Of a stretch of DNA of 64,000 nt, positions 25,956-34,965 are shown piece by piece. Each line of letters begins with the position of its first letter. Within the stretch, counting starts at the first letter, position 1. The position numbers were made by a program, and so were the translations under genes. Under the pieces are notes generated by a model. That model ran no database searches, was not told the origin of the DNA, and saw only the letters and a program-made list of their open reading frames with translations. The stretch spans positions 1 to 64,000 of the forward strand of contig JBHENW010000024.1 of assembly GCA_046261875.1 (NCBI GenBank), in the 5' to 3' direction. The DNA comes from JBHENW01 sp046261875. Lineage in GTDB: Bacteria; Acidobacteriota; Thermoanaerobaculia; UBA5066; Gp7-AA6.

Positions 25956-27451
25956 GGTTTCGGCTCCGCGATGCTGGAGCGGCCCGTGATCCGCCAGAGC
26001 ACGCCCGTGTTCTGCCGCGGCTGGGGGTTCTCGCCGATCGTCATGACCCCGAAGTCCACGACGTAGAGCGCCGAGCCGCTCGGGTCGAAGCGGGCGGCCA
26101 CGGGCCGCTCGAGACCGCCCCCGCCGATGCGCGAAGCGGGCCCGTTCTTGGGACCCTTGTTGGCGGCGAAGTCCTTCACGACACCGGTCCGCGGATCGAC
26201 GCGAACGACCTTGAAGCCCACCGGGGAAAGGGTCTTTCCCGTGCCCGGCGACATGTCCCCGAAGAGCGCGACGAACAGTTGTCCGACGTGCCCGAAGGCT
26301 TCGCTGCGAGAGAAGTCGAAGCCGTTGGCGGAGGAATGGACTCCGAAAAGAGCCGAAGGCTTCGGCGGCTTGCCGGGATGGGACGAGAGGAGAAGCTCCG
26401 GCTTCGGGCCCCCCGGCGGATCGAAGTGATCGCCGTCGTCGAGTCGCCGGTCCCCGTGGTGGTCGGGCCAGCCATACCAGGCTCCCGGGGTGATCTCCCA
26501 GAGAACGTCGCCGGTCCCGAACACGGGACGGCTGCCGCGGACGTCGTAGCTGTTCTCGGTCACGTAGAGTCGCCCGGCCGGCGAGAAGGCCAGGCCGAAC
26601 GGGTTGCGGAGCCCCCAGGCGACGAGCTCGGGCCGGCCACCCTCCGCGGGCACCTTCATCACGGCGCCCGTGCAGGGAATCTCCCCCTTCACGATCTGGC
26701 CCGCCCGGGAGGGCGTTCCGAACGGCAGATACGCGCCGGTCTGGACCGCCGCATTGGAACCGGGCTGGAGGACGTTCGGCGTCTCGAAGTTCCTCCCGGC
26801 GAGGGTCACCTCGCGGCAGGGAACGTCGTGAAATTTCGGGTGACGGGCGAGCCACCCGAACTTCGCGCTGTCCTCTCCGACGATCCCCGAATTCGTCGCC
26901 GTGCCCTGGCCGAAGTAGATCCAGCCGTCCGGGCCCACCGCGGGGCCGTTCGTGTGGTGGTCGCCGACGCTCGGAAGCTTCTCGACGAGCGTCGAGATCT
27001 CTCCCCCGGGAGTGATTCGCAGGATCCGTCCGCCGTCGCGCTCGCCTCCTTCGGCGACGTAGAAGCTCCCGCCATGGAAAACGACGCCGTTCCACGGGCC
27101 GTTGTTCCCGCCGGAAGCGACGGTCGTCGTCCGGCCGTCTTCCTCGACGCGCAAGAGCCGCGGCGTGGCCCACACCTCCCCGTAGGAGTAACCGGCCTCG
27201 ACCACGTGCGGGCGGCCGGACGCGTCGAAGGCGACGGCCGAAGGGAGGTTCAGCCCCTGCGCGATCGCTTCGATCCCGTAGCCTTCCGGGAGCGCCACGC
27301 CATCGGGGTGGACGACGCGAGGACCCTGGAAGGTCGTCTGCCCGCCCCCCGAAGACGCCCGCATGCTGAAGCACGCGGAGGCGGCGATCACGCCGGGAAG
27401 CAGGATGCCGAGCGCAGCCGACCTCCACCGGAATCGCGTCTCAATCGCCAT
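25952..27451 (-). CDS. Sorbosone-dehydrogenase-like (PQQ-type) lipoprotein, paralogue 2
   Basis: A 499-residue exported beta-propeller related to the protein at 16658-18181. A lipobox with Cys in IAASACFS follows the signal peptide. Shared features are LNLPSAVAFDASGRPHVVEA, GQGTATNSG, the two Cys motifs HDVPCRE and EIPCTGA, WGLRNPFGLAFSPAG and VVDFGVMT. The ATG at 27451 was chosen over an in-frame start 9 codons upstream because it gives a normal signal peptide. It is followed in a 4-base overlap by a cytochrome c gene, which makes a likely dehydrogenase-cytochrome pair. The substrate is unknown. Confidence 0.83.
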   Translation of the reverse strand: MAIETRFRWRSAALGILLPGVIAASACFSMRASSGGGQTTFQGPRVVHPDGVALPEGYGIEAIAQGLNLPSAVAFDASGRPHVVEAGYSYGEVWATPRLLRVEEDGRTTTVASGGNNGPWNGVVFHGGSFYVAEGGERDGGRILRITPGGEISTLVEKLPSVGDHHTNGPAVGPDGWIYFGQGTATNSGIVGEDSAKFGWLARHPKFHDVPCREVTLAGRNFETPNVLQPGSNAAVQTGAYLPFGTPSRAGQIVKGEIPCTGAVMKVPAEGGRPELVAWGLRNPFGLAFSPAGRLYVTENSYDVRGSRPVFGTGDVLWEITPGAWYGWPDHHGDRRLDDGDHFDPPGGPKPELLLSSHPGKPPKPSALFGVHSSANGFDFSRSEAFGHVGQLFVALFGDMSPGTGKTLSPVGFKVVRVDPRTGVVKDFAANKGPKNGPASRIGGGGLERPVAARFDPSGSALYVVDFGVMTIGENPQPRQNTGVLWRITGRSSIAEPKP

Positions 27452-27542
27452 GACGCGCACGGGAAGTGCAACGGCCATGCCGGCCCTATCGGCCCGGTCT
27501 AGGCGCCCGGAGCGGGCGGTTCGGGCGAGGAGCGCCGAACGG

Positions 27543-29594
27543 TCATTCCGGCGGCATGCGAGTTCCCCAGTAGTGCGCTTCGAAGAAGTCGTCGTACTTC
27601 TTCTTCGTGAGGTGCTCGAGCATGCCGGCGACGGTGCGCGTCGATCCGAACTTCCAGCGAAAGCTCTTCTGGTACGACTTCATGAAGGTCAGGAACATCT
27701 GATCGCCGAGGTCTCTGTGGAGCGCCGCGAGCAGGTACGCGCCCTTGTCGTAGAGCAGGCCCGTCCGGATCGAGAACTCGGTGACGAAGTCGCGCGGCAC
27801 GGACACGCGGTTGGCGAGCGGAATCGGCGCGGCCTCGGTGGCGAACCTCGCCCGGGAGCCCCAGTGCCTGAGGAGGCGGTTGTACATGGACTGGCCCTTG
27901 AACGCCCGGAGGAAGATCGCCGCGCTGTACTGGGCAAATGACTCGGTGATCCATTGCTCCTCGAAGCTCGGCATTTTTACGACGTGTCCCCAGTACTGGT
28001 GCGCGATCTCGTGGGCGAATCGCTCGTTGATCCCCTGAGAGAAGAGCTGGTTCAAATCCCCGATGTACGGGTTGAACGCCTCCTTCGTGATGAACATGAC
28101 CGCGGGGGGAGCCTGCCCGAACCCGTAGGAGTTGATCTCGATGATGTTGAACTCGGGAAAAGGAAAGGGGCCGAGGAATACCTGGTAATACTCGATGATC
28201 CCGAAGGCCAGGTCCAGGAGCTGCTTGGCGGCGCGCTGGTTGGCCATGGCGTAGGTCGCGACCCGAACGGTCACGCCGTTGCGGGATTGCTCCTCCAGCG
28301 CGTACTTCCCCGCCAGGATCACGCCGAACTGGACCGGCTGCTCGACCCGCGTCTCGAGCACGTTGACGTCCCCCTCGACCCGCCGGCTCTTCGTGACGCC
28401 CGGCGCGAAGGGGACGAAGGGCTTGGGCACCCGGACCGTCGTCGTCAGCGTGTAGTACTGCGCGCGCAGCTCGGGCTGTGGGAACCACGGCTCGACGCCG
28501 AGGAGCCAGTAGTTGTCTCCGCCGGGACGGATCAGGAAGTCGCCATCGATACGGAACTCGAGGGTGAAGGGCCTGTCCGCGGCGGCCGGCTCCGGAAGGG
28601 ACACGAGGACCTCGTCGCCGGCGTGATGGAAGGGCAGCTCCTTTCCCCCGGCGTCCCGCACCGACCGCAGACGGAAAACGCGCGGCTGGAGAGCGCCCGT
28701 GCCGACGACGGCGTAGGTCGTGTTGTACAGGTCGAACCGGAACGCGCGGCGCGCCCTCCCGATGGGCACCACGGTCTCGGTGGCGACGAGCTCCGCGTCT
28801 CTTCCGCCGGACGCGGTCAGCTCCAGCCGGACGTCCGTGAGCGTCCAGAGCGGGTCCGGAACGGTTTTCCGGTCGCGCCCGAGCGGCCGCTCGGCCAGGG
28901 TGACGGGATAGAGATAGCGGCGCGTCTCGGCGTCCGTGGATTCGCTCCGCCGCAGCACGGCAAGCGACTCCTCGCGCCGCTCGAAGTCGTCGTAAACGTA
29001 GCGCAGGTCGTCGCCTCCCCCGACTTCCGCGACCACGAGACGGGAGCCGGGGACGGAGCGCTGCAGGACGAGGAGGTGCGAAAGCGGGCTCCCCCGAGCA
29101 CGGCGGAACTTCTCGACGTGATCGCGGAAGGCGCCGCCCAGATCGATTCCGGGCCCGCCGGCTCCGGGCTCCGGTCGCGAACCGGCGCCCTCTGCGATCC
29201 ACAGCAGACGCCGGAATCGGCTCCGCAGCGTCAACCGGCCATCGGCCTTTTCGACGGCCACCCCGGAGTTCTTCTTCGCGTTGAACAGGACGACGGGATG
29301 CTCGACCGGGTCCGAAGCGTTGCACTCGAAGCTGCCTTCTCCGCTGAAGAAGAGCCCGACGATCTCGTCTCCCGCCTTCACCGGCGCCGCGTGACCGGAC
29401 CGAAGAAGGAGGGTGACGTTCCCCGAGGCGAGTGAGACGCCGCTGACGGGCGCGGCGGCCCCCGCCAGCCGCAGCGACTCGAAGCGCTCGATCTCTCCCT
29501 GGAAGTCCGCGGCGAGGACCGCGGGGGCGGCGAGCGCCAGGCCCGCGAGGACCGCAAGGGACCGCCGTCGAGGATTCACTGGGTTTTGCGCCAT
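27543..29594 (-). CDS. Secreted M1-family metallopeptidase-like protein
   Basis: A 683-residue exported protein with a signal peptide ending near VLAADF. The C-terminal third is a gluzincin domain: the zinc motif HEIAHQYWGH near residue 525 and the third ligand Glu in WITESFAQYSA about 20 residues later. The exopeptidase motif G-x-M-E-N of true aminopeptidases is not seen at its usual place, where APPAVMFITKEAF occurs (about residue 498). The large N-terminal beta domain is divergent. It is probably a periplasmic or outer-membrane peptidase, but aminopeptidase activity is uncertain. Confidence 0.82.
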   Translation of the reverse strand: MAQNPVNPRRRSLAVLAGLALAAPAVLAADFQGEIERFESLRLAGAAAPVSGVSLASGNVTLLLRSGHAAPVKAGDEIVGLFFSGEGSFECNASDPVEHPVVLFNAKKNSGVAVEKADGRLTLRSRFRRLLWIAEGAGSRPEPGAGGPGIDLGGAFRDHVEKFRRARGSPLSHLLVLQRSVPGSRLVVAEVGGGDDLRYVYDDFERREESLAVLRRSESTDAETRRYLYPVTLAERPLGRDRKTVPDPLWTLTDVRLELTASGGRDAELVATETVVPIGRARRAFRFDLYNTTYAVVGTGALQPRVFRLRSVRDAGGKELPFHHAGDEVLVSLPEPAAADRPFTLEFRIDGDFLIRPGGDNYWLLGVEPWFPQPELRAQYYTLTTTVRVPKPFVPFAPGVTKSRRVEGDVNVLETRVEQPVQFGVILAGKYALEEQSRNGVTVRVATYAMANQRAAKQLLDLAFGIIEYYQVFLGPFPFPEFNIIEINSYGFGQAPPAVMFITKEAFNPYIGDLNQLFSQGINERFAHEIAHQYWGHVVKMPSFEEQWITESFAQYSAAIFLRAFKGQSMYNRLLRHWGSRARFATEAAPIPLANRVSVPRDFVTEFSIRTGLLYDKGAYLLAALHRDLGDQMFLTFMKSYQKSFRWKFGSTRTVAGMLEHLTKKKYDDFFEAHYWGTRMPPE

Positions 29595-29693
29595 TCTATG
29601 CCGGCGGGCAGGCGGCGGGACCGGAGGACTCCAAACCTCCGCGCGAGCTCGATCTCTACGCAGGCGCCGAAAGGGATCTGCGCCGCGACGGCT

Positions 29694-30671
29694 TCAGGAG
29701 AAGCGTACGGCTTCCGTGTTGCCGCCGCAGACGATGACTCCGACACGCTCCCCCGCGCGCGGCACGTAGCGGCCGGAGATCAGCGCCGCCATGGCCGCCG
29801 CCCCGCCGGGCTCGGCGGCGATCCGGGCGGTGTCCCGGAGGACCTGCTGGGCGCGCCGGATCTCCTCGTCCTCCACGAGCAGGACGCCCTTCGCGAAGCG
29901 ACGGGCGAGCGGGAACATGAACTCCCCCCACGCGGCGCGGCGCGAGAGAGTCGGCGGCGATACCGCCAGCCGGCGCATCGACCGGGTGCCCCGCCCGGAG
30001 CGCCTCGAAGGCGTCGGCGACCCCTTCGGCTCGACTCCGAGGACGGCGGCCGCGCCCCGATACCAGGCGGCGATCCCGCGGATCAGCCCGCCCCCTCCGA
30101 CGGCGACGAGGATCGCGTCGAGACCCGGCGCCTGCTCGGAGAGCTCGAGCGCCACCGTGCCCTGGCCGAGGAGCGTCTCCTTTTGGTCGTAGGCGTGGAT
30201 GGCCAGCGCCCCGGAGCCGGCGGTCCCTTCCTCGCTGGCGGCGAGGGCGTCGGCGTAGAGGTCCCCGGACACGACGAGGTCGGCGCCGCACGCGAATCCG
30301 CTCGACCTTCGACGGCGACGCGGCCGTGGGGACGAAGATCCGCGCCGGGATCCACAGCCGCATCGCCGCGTACGCCACGGCGAGCCCGTGGTTCCCGCCG
30401 GAGGCCGCGGCCACGCCCGCGACCGGGATGTGTCGCAGAAGCAGGTTGGCGAAAGCCCCGCGTGCCTTGAAGGAGCCGCTATGTTGGAGCACTCGAGCTT
30501 GAGGACGACCGTGCAGGGGTTGATCCCGAGCTCCTCGCCGCGAACCTCGAGAACCGGCGTCCGCCGTACGTGCTCGCGCAGGATGCCGTAGGCCGCGCGG
30601 ATGGCTTCCGCGTCGATGGCAGGCAGGGAAGAAGGGTTTGACAGCGGGAGGCTCGGTAAGTAAATTGGCAA
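29694..30671 (-). pseudogene. Threonine dehydratase/serine racemase-like PLP enzyme, multiply frameshifted
   Basis: The sequence encodes a fold-type II PLP lyase, but its reading frame is broken four times. The N-terminal part reads IRAAYGILREHVRRTPVLEV in one frame. The PLP-lysine motif SGSFKARGAFANLL and SGGNHGLAVAYAA lie in a second frame. The middle VAVGGGGLIRGIAAWY returns to the first, FEALRAGHPVDAPAGG is in the second again, and the end VGVIVCGGNTEAV is back in the first. The shifts map near 30480, 30295, 30025 and 29935, mostly in G runs, and sum to zero. Either the gene is dead or the assembly has homopolymer errors. The nominal start is TTG at 30671. Confidence 0.75.
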
Positions 30672-30681
30672 ATGAGCGTAT

Positions 30682-30984
30682 ATGCTTCAAGTAGGAGTGG
30701 TCAAGGCCCTCGCCAACGAGAAACGGCTGCGGATCCTCGGCTGGCTGAAGGATCCGACCCGCCACTTCCCGCCGCAGGTGTACGGAGACCTCGAGCGCGA
30801 CGGCGTGTGCGGCATCTTCATCGCCCAGAAGCTCGGCGTCACGCCGCCGACCGCCAGTGAGCACCTCCGCGTCCTCACGCAGGCCGGCCTCCTCCGCGCC
30901 CGCCGCATCCGGCAATGGACGTTCTACCGGCGCGACGAGAGCAGGATTGCCGCGGTGAAACGGGCGTTTCGGTCGACATGGTAG
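30682..30984 (+). CDS. ArsR/SmtB-type winged-helix transcriptional regulator
   Basis: A 100-residue DNA-binding protein. The N-terminal helix VVKALANEKRLRILGWL is the ArsR signature. The recognition region is IFIAQKLGVTPPTASEHLRVLTQAGLL, and the wing is RIRQWTFYRRDE. No metal-binding Cys pair typical of ArsR is present, only one Cys in GVCGIF, so it is probably a non-metal or redox-type member. It is followed by the quinone oxidoreductase gene after 26 bases and likely regulates it. The ATG at 30682 is preferred to one at 30672 in another frame. Confidence 0.88.
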   Translation: MLQVGVVKALANEKRLRILGWLKDPTRHFPPQVYGDLERDGVCGIFIAQKLGVTPPTASEHLRVLTQAGLLRARRIRQWTFYRRDESRIAAVKRAFRSTW

Positions 30985-31010
30985 GCGCGAGCGTTGGAGG
31001 GAGCGGCCGG

Positions 31011-31973
31011 ATGCACGCGATCCGCGTCTCGGCCCCGGGAGGGCCCGAAATCCTCGAGCACGTCACGCTCGAGAAGCCGAAGCCGCGCGAGGGGGAGGCG
31101 CTCGCCCGCGTCGAGGCGATCGGCGTGAACTACATCGACATCTACCACCGGACCGGGACCTACGCGATGACCACGCCCTTCATTCCCGGCTCGGAGGCCG
31201 CCGGTGTCGTCGAGGAGGTCGGTCCCGGCGCGGCGGGGATCCGGCCGGGCGACCGCGTGGCCTGGGCGATGGTCCCCGGGTCCTACGCAGAGCACGCGGC
31301 CGTGCCGGCGGAGAAGCTCGTCACCGTGCCGCCGGGCGTCGATTTCCCAACCGCAGCCGCATCCCTGCTCCAGGGCATGACGGCGCACTACCTGCTCGTC
31401 AGCACTTACTCGGTTCAGAACGGAGACGCCGTGCTGATCCACGCGGCCGCCGGGGGGGTCGGCGGGCTCCTCGTCCAGATGGCCCGGCAGCGGGGAGCGC
31501 GCGTCTTCGCGACTGCGTCGACGACGAAGCTCGCCACTGTTCGCGACCTCGGCGCCGACAGCGTCATCGACTACACGACCGGCGACTTCGAGGCGGAAGT
31601 GCTGCGGGCGACGAACGGCGCAGGAGTCCGCGCCGTGTACGACGGCGTGGGCCGGGCGACCTTCGACAAGAGCCTGAACTGCGTGGGCCGCCGCGGCGTC
31701 CTCGCTCTCTTCGGGCAGGCGAGCGGCCCGGTTCCTCCCTTCGACCCCTCTCGCCTGGCGAAGCGGGCGATCTATCTCACCCGTCCCAGCCTCGCGCACT
31801 ACGTCGCGACGCGCGAGGAGCTGCTGTGGCGAGCCGGGGAGCTCTTCGAGGAAATCGTGTCGGGAAAAATCCGCATCCGCATCGACCGGGAGCTGCCCTT
31901 GCGCGATGCCGCGCAGGCGCACCGGCTGCTCGAAGGCCGTCAGACCGAGGGGAAGCTGCTCCTGATTCCCTGA
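31011..31973 (+). CDS. Quinone oxidoreductase (zeta-crystallin-like MDR family)
   Basis: A 320-residue zinc-independent medium-chain reductase that uses NADPH. The quinone oxidoreductase pattern includes GVNYIDIYHRTGTY at the N-terminus, the GSEAAGVVEEVG segment and the nucleotide-binding AAAGGVGGLLVQMA. The start is ATG at 31011 with GGAGGGAG just upstream. In-frame codons further upstream overlap the regulator gene and are not family-like. It is probably co-transcribed with the upstream ArsR-like regulator gene. Confidence 0.92.
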   Translation: MHAIRVSAPGGPEILEHVTLEKPKPREGEALARVEAIGVNYIDIYHRTGTYAMTTPFIPGSEAAGVVEEVGPGAAGIRPGDRVAWAMVPGSYAEHAAVPAEKLVTVPPGVDFPTAAASLLQGMTAHYLLVSTYSVQNGDAVLIHAAAGGVGGLLVQMARQRGARVFATASTTKLATVRDLGADSVIDYTTGDFEAEVLRATNGAGVRAVYDGVGRATFDKSLNCVGRRGVLALFGQASGPVPPFDPSRLAKRAIYLTRPSLAHYVATREELLWRAGELFEEIVSGKIRIRIDRELPLRDAAQAHRLLEGRQTEGKLLLIP

Positions 31974-31995
31974 CGCCCGGGGACTGCGGACTCGG

Positions 31996-32388
31996 TCAGC
32001 TCGCGCGGTAGCGGTCCACGTACGCGAGCAGCTCGGGAACGGCGACCGGCTTGCGCACGAAGAACCGGACGCCGCGGGCGCCGGCGATCACGCGGCTCTG
32101 GACGTGATCGCTGATGATGATGACCGGCACCTTCAAGAGCTCGGGCGACTTCTCGAGCGCCGCCTGGAACTGCCATCCGTCCATCACGGGCATCATCAGG
32201 TCGAGCAGGATGAGGAACGGCGGGCTCTCGCGCCGGATGATCTCCAACGCTTCCGCTCCGTTGCATGCCACGAGCGGTCGGAAACCCTCCTCCGCCATGA
32301 GGTCCCGGAGCGCTTCTCTCAGGGGGTGGTCGTCGTCGACGATGAGGACCGTACTGGCGGTCTCGCGGGGATCCAGTGGGGCATCCAT
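31996..32388 (-). CDS. Single-domain response regulator (CheY-like)
   Basis: A 130-residue receiver-only protein. The acidic pocket is DDD in LIVDDDHPL, the phospho-acceptor Asp is in LILLDLMMPVMDGW, and the conserved Lys is in FFVRKPV. The switch position reads IIISDH. The start is ATG at 32388, which gives a short leader before the first beta-strand. No kinase gene is adjacent. It converges with the quinone oxidoreductase gene. Confidence 0.9.
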   Translation of the reverse strand: MDAPLDPRETASTVLIVDDDHPLREALRDLMAEEGFRPLVACNGAEALEIIRRESPPFLILLDLMMPVMDGWQFQAALEKSPELLKVPVIIISDHVQSRVIAGARGVRFFVRKPVAVPELLAYVDRYRAS

Positions 32389-32516
32389 AGGGCTTTGCTG
32401 TGCCGCCCAAAGAAGCAAGAAGGTTGCCAGTAACCCCCATGGCTCCTTGAAATGAAAACTGATGGAGGCGGCCGCCGGAAATCGTCCCGAGGTCCGGGGA
32501 ATGCCGGGAGGCAGTC

Positions 32517-32783
32517 CTAGTGGTCGCTGCTGAGAAAAGGGGCCTTTGCGAGCAAACCGCCGGCGAAAGTGTCGGTTTCCAATCTCGGACCCCAGCGCTT
32601 GCCGCGACCGCCGATGTAATCAGCGGTTCCTCCGAGGATCCTCGAGAGGGACATACCCTCTTTATTGACGCAAGTCGGACAAACGTCCCACCGTTCCGTG
32701 TCATAAACGGTTTCATCGTTCGGACAAAGAACAGCTCGGTCCAACGCGATCCCGACCGCTGATTGCGGGTACATGCGACTCAT
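32517..32783 (-). CDS. Small zinc-ribbon-like hypothetical protein
   Basis: An 88-residue protein with paired Cys motifs (VLCPND and DVCPTC) that would form one zinc ribbon, followed by the segment KEGMSLSRILGG. The Cys spacing and the DETVYDTERWD linker look like a selected protein rather than a chance frame. No function is known. It stands alone between two genes and could be divergent from the secreted protease gene. The start is not certain, and an internal ATG would still leave the Cys part intact only if the upstream start is used. Confidence 0.55.
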   Translation of the reverse strand: MSRMYPQSAVGIALDRAVLCPNDETVYDTERWDVCPTCVNKEGMSLSRILGGTADYIGGRGKRWGPRLETDTFAGGLLAKAPFLSSDH

Positions 32784-33039
32784 GGATGGCTCCTCCGTGT
32801 CGCTTCCGAGGATAACGATCTCTCACGTTTTCTTCCATACCACCGCCGTGTGGTCCACCGGCACCAGGGTGCCGTGTGGTCTCAACGCGCTACGCCGGCG
32901 GGTGTTAGGCTTCCGAACACGTCGTGTCGCGCCATCCGAACCGGCAGACGGCACAGATCCCCCGCATGTTTGCGAGCTTCGCGGTCGAAGCGGAGCTGCC
33001 TTACCGAGATTCGCGGCACAACAAGGGGAGGGGACGACC

Positions 33040-34491
33040 ATGAAGACAACCCGTCTGTTGATCGCGTCCATTTGTCTCGTCCTCGCCTGCCGTCGGGAGG
33101 ACGCCCCCCCGGAGGCGTCGTCTGCTCCCGCCGACGTCGCGCTGGATGAACAGCTGATCGAAGTCGCCCGGCGGGTGCCCGGGTTTGGCGGCATGTACTT
33201 CGACGACGACGGGAACCTGAACGTGTACATGGTCGGAGACCCGGCGGCTCTGGCCCCCGAGGCCCAGGATGCGAGGAGGGCGCAACTGGCGCAGGCCGTG
33301 ATCGAGGTCTACGGAGCGGACTTTCTCGCGCAGGGGAAGGTGCGGCGGTCCGAAGAGAGGCGGGAGCAGGTCACGGTGACCCCGCCGGTGATTCGAATCA
33401 TCAAAGCGGACTACGACATCCTGCAGCTCGTTTCCTGGAGAGCGCAGGTGGACGGCGCGCTCGGGGTCTCGGGCGTCGTCTTCACCGATCTGGATGAACG
33501 GAGCAACCGCTTGAAGATCGGCATCGGCCCGGACGCCACACGCGAGCAGGTCGAGGCCGCGATCCGGCAGAGCGGCGTTCCGCGGGAGGCGGTCGTGCTC
33601 GAGACGACGCAGCCCGTCTATCCGCACAGCACGTTGCGCGACAAGGTGCGCCCGATGCCCGGGGCGGTCCAGGTCGAAGCGGACACCGGCGTGTTCGCTT
33701 ACAAGATCTGCACGATGGGCTTCAATGCCATCCGGACCGGGGTGGCCGGATTCGTCACCAACTCACACTGCACGACGGCGCAGGGCGGAAGCAACGGGAC
33801 GGACTTTCATCAACCCAACGACCCGTTGCTTTCGGGCAACCACGTCGGTGACGAGATCGCCGACCCTGGGTATTTCACCGGCGGAGCCTGCCCGAGCGGC
33901 CGGCGCTGCCGGTTCAGCGACAGCGCGTTCATCGACTACACCGTGGCGCGAGGCAGCCACATCGCCCGCACGACCGGATGGAACAACGGCTTGCTGACGA
34001 TCTCCAGTCCGAATTCCCGGCTGCTGATCGTCGGGGAGATGTCGAGCTGGGTCGCCGGCAGCGACCTCGACAAGATCGGACGGACGACGGGCTGGACGTT
34101 CGGCCTGGTCAATGGCACCTGCCAGAACACCAACGTCGCGGGAACCGACATCACCCTGTTCTGCCAGCATCGCGTGAACCGGCTGGCGAGCCAGACGCAA
34201 AAGATGTCGGACAACGGTGACAGCGGATCCCCCGTATTCCGATATCAGGGCCTGACGGTCCTGCTCTCCGGGATCCTCTGGGGAGGGCCGAATGATGGCA
34301 GCTCGTTCGTCTTCAGCCCGATCGACCAGGTCGAGCAGGAGCTCGGGGCCCTGACGACGTTCAACTTCCCTCAGCCGCAGCCCCCCACCGGCGGCATGTG
34401 CCCCTCCGGGCAGAAGTGCTGCGAGATCGAGATGGTCAACAACAAGCCCAAGTGCGTGCTGTGCGTGCCCACCGGCGCGCAGTGTCCGTAG
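33040..34491 (+). CDS. Secreted trypsin-like (S1-fold) serine protease lipoprotein
   Basis: A 483-residue exported protein with a lipobox (ICLVLACRRE, Cys at about residue 17). The catalytic triad of a chymotrypsin fold can be read: His in VTNSHCTT (about 247), Asp in DSAFIDYT (about 300) and Ser in NGDSGSPVF (about 400). A pro-region of about 200 residues precedes it. A compact Cys-rich tail of about 30 residues holds seven Cys (CPSGQKCCEI to GAQCP), like a knottin. The start is ATG 33040, preceded by AGGGGAGGGGA. The 250 bases upstream hold no gene. Confidence 0.85.
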   Translation: MKTTRLLIASICLVLACRREDAPPEASSAPADVALDEQLIEVARRVPGFGGMYFDDDGNLNVYMVGDPAALAPEAQDARRAQLAQAVIEVYGADFLAQGKVRRSEERREQVTVTPPVIRIIKADYDILQLVSWRAQVDGALGVSGVVFTDLDERSNRLKIGIGPDATREQVEAAIRQSGVPREAVVLETTQPVYPHSTLRDKVRPMPGAVQVEADTGVFAYKICTMGFNAIRTGVAGFVTNSHCTTAQGGSNGTDFHQPNDPLLSGNHVGDEIADPGYFTGGACPSGRRCRFSDSAFIDYTVARGSHIARTTGWNNGLLTISSPNSRLLIVGEMSSWVAGSDLDKIGRTTGWTFGLVNGTCQNTNVAGTDITLFCQHRVNRLASQTQKMSDNGDSGSPVFRYQGLTVLLSGILWGGPNDGSSFVFSPIDQVEQELGALTTFNFPQPQPPTGGMCPSGQKCCEIEMVNNKPKCVLCVPTGAQCP

Positions 34492-34557
34492 CGCGCGCCT
34501 TTCTCTCGAGCGCGAACCCGAGGCGGAGCGGCGCGAGCCGGGGTCTAGACTCCCCGC

Positions 34558-34821
34558 GTGGCGCTCCAGAACTGTTTTCTGTGTCGAGGCGCGGACGCTC
34601 GTGTCGGACCGGCGATGCATCGCGGCGGCGCACCCGATTCGGAGAAGCGGTTCGCGGTGCTCTGCGCGATCTGCGGCGGCTACAAGATCGAGCAACGGAT
34701 GATGGTCCCGGGAGCCATACCGGAAGAGGTCGGCCGGAAGCTCTCCAGGATCGCTCGCGAGCAACCGGATGCATCGGATCTGCTGTTCGTCACCTCCGTG
34801 ATAGTTCGATCCCTGGCCTAG
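34558..34821 (+). CDS. Small CxxC zinc-binding hypothetical protein
   Basis: An 87-residue protein with two CxxC pairs (NCFLCRG and VLCAICGG) separated by about 27 residues, then a helical tail. This spacing suggests a structural zinc site. No family is recognised. The start is GTG at 34558. It lies just behind the protease gene but has its own 66-base gap, so co-transcription is possible. The codon pattern and paired Cys favour a real gene. Confidence 0.55.
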   Translation: MALQNCFLCRGADARVGPAMHRGGAPDSEKRFAVLCAICGGYKIEQRMMVPGAIPEEVGRKLSRIAREQPDASDLLFVTSVIVRSLA

Positions 34822-34897
34822 CTAAAACCTTCTAGCTTCGAGTGGTTATCCCCGAGCTGACCATTCCGTAAAAAAAGCATTGCGTGTGACATGGTGT

Positions 34898-34930
34898 TGT
34901 AGTTGACTACATCACTAGGCCGCTTATGCG
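34898..34930 (+). promoter_or_regulatory. Putative promoter and operator of the GntR/ABC operon
   Basis: A perfect inverted repeat TGTAGT-TG-ACTACA (34898-34911) overlaps a -35-like TTGACT (34903-34908). A weak -10-like TATGCG lies 16 bases further at 34925-34930. YtrA-type GntR regulators bind short palindromes in their own promoters, so this is a plausible autoregulatory site. The surrounding DNA is richer in A+T than its neighbours. Confidence 0.5.
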
Positions 34931-34965
34931 TGATTTCAAACTCGAAAGGGCTCACTGAAACGCGG

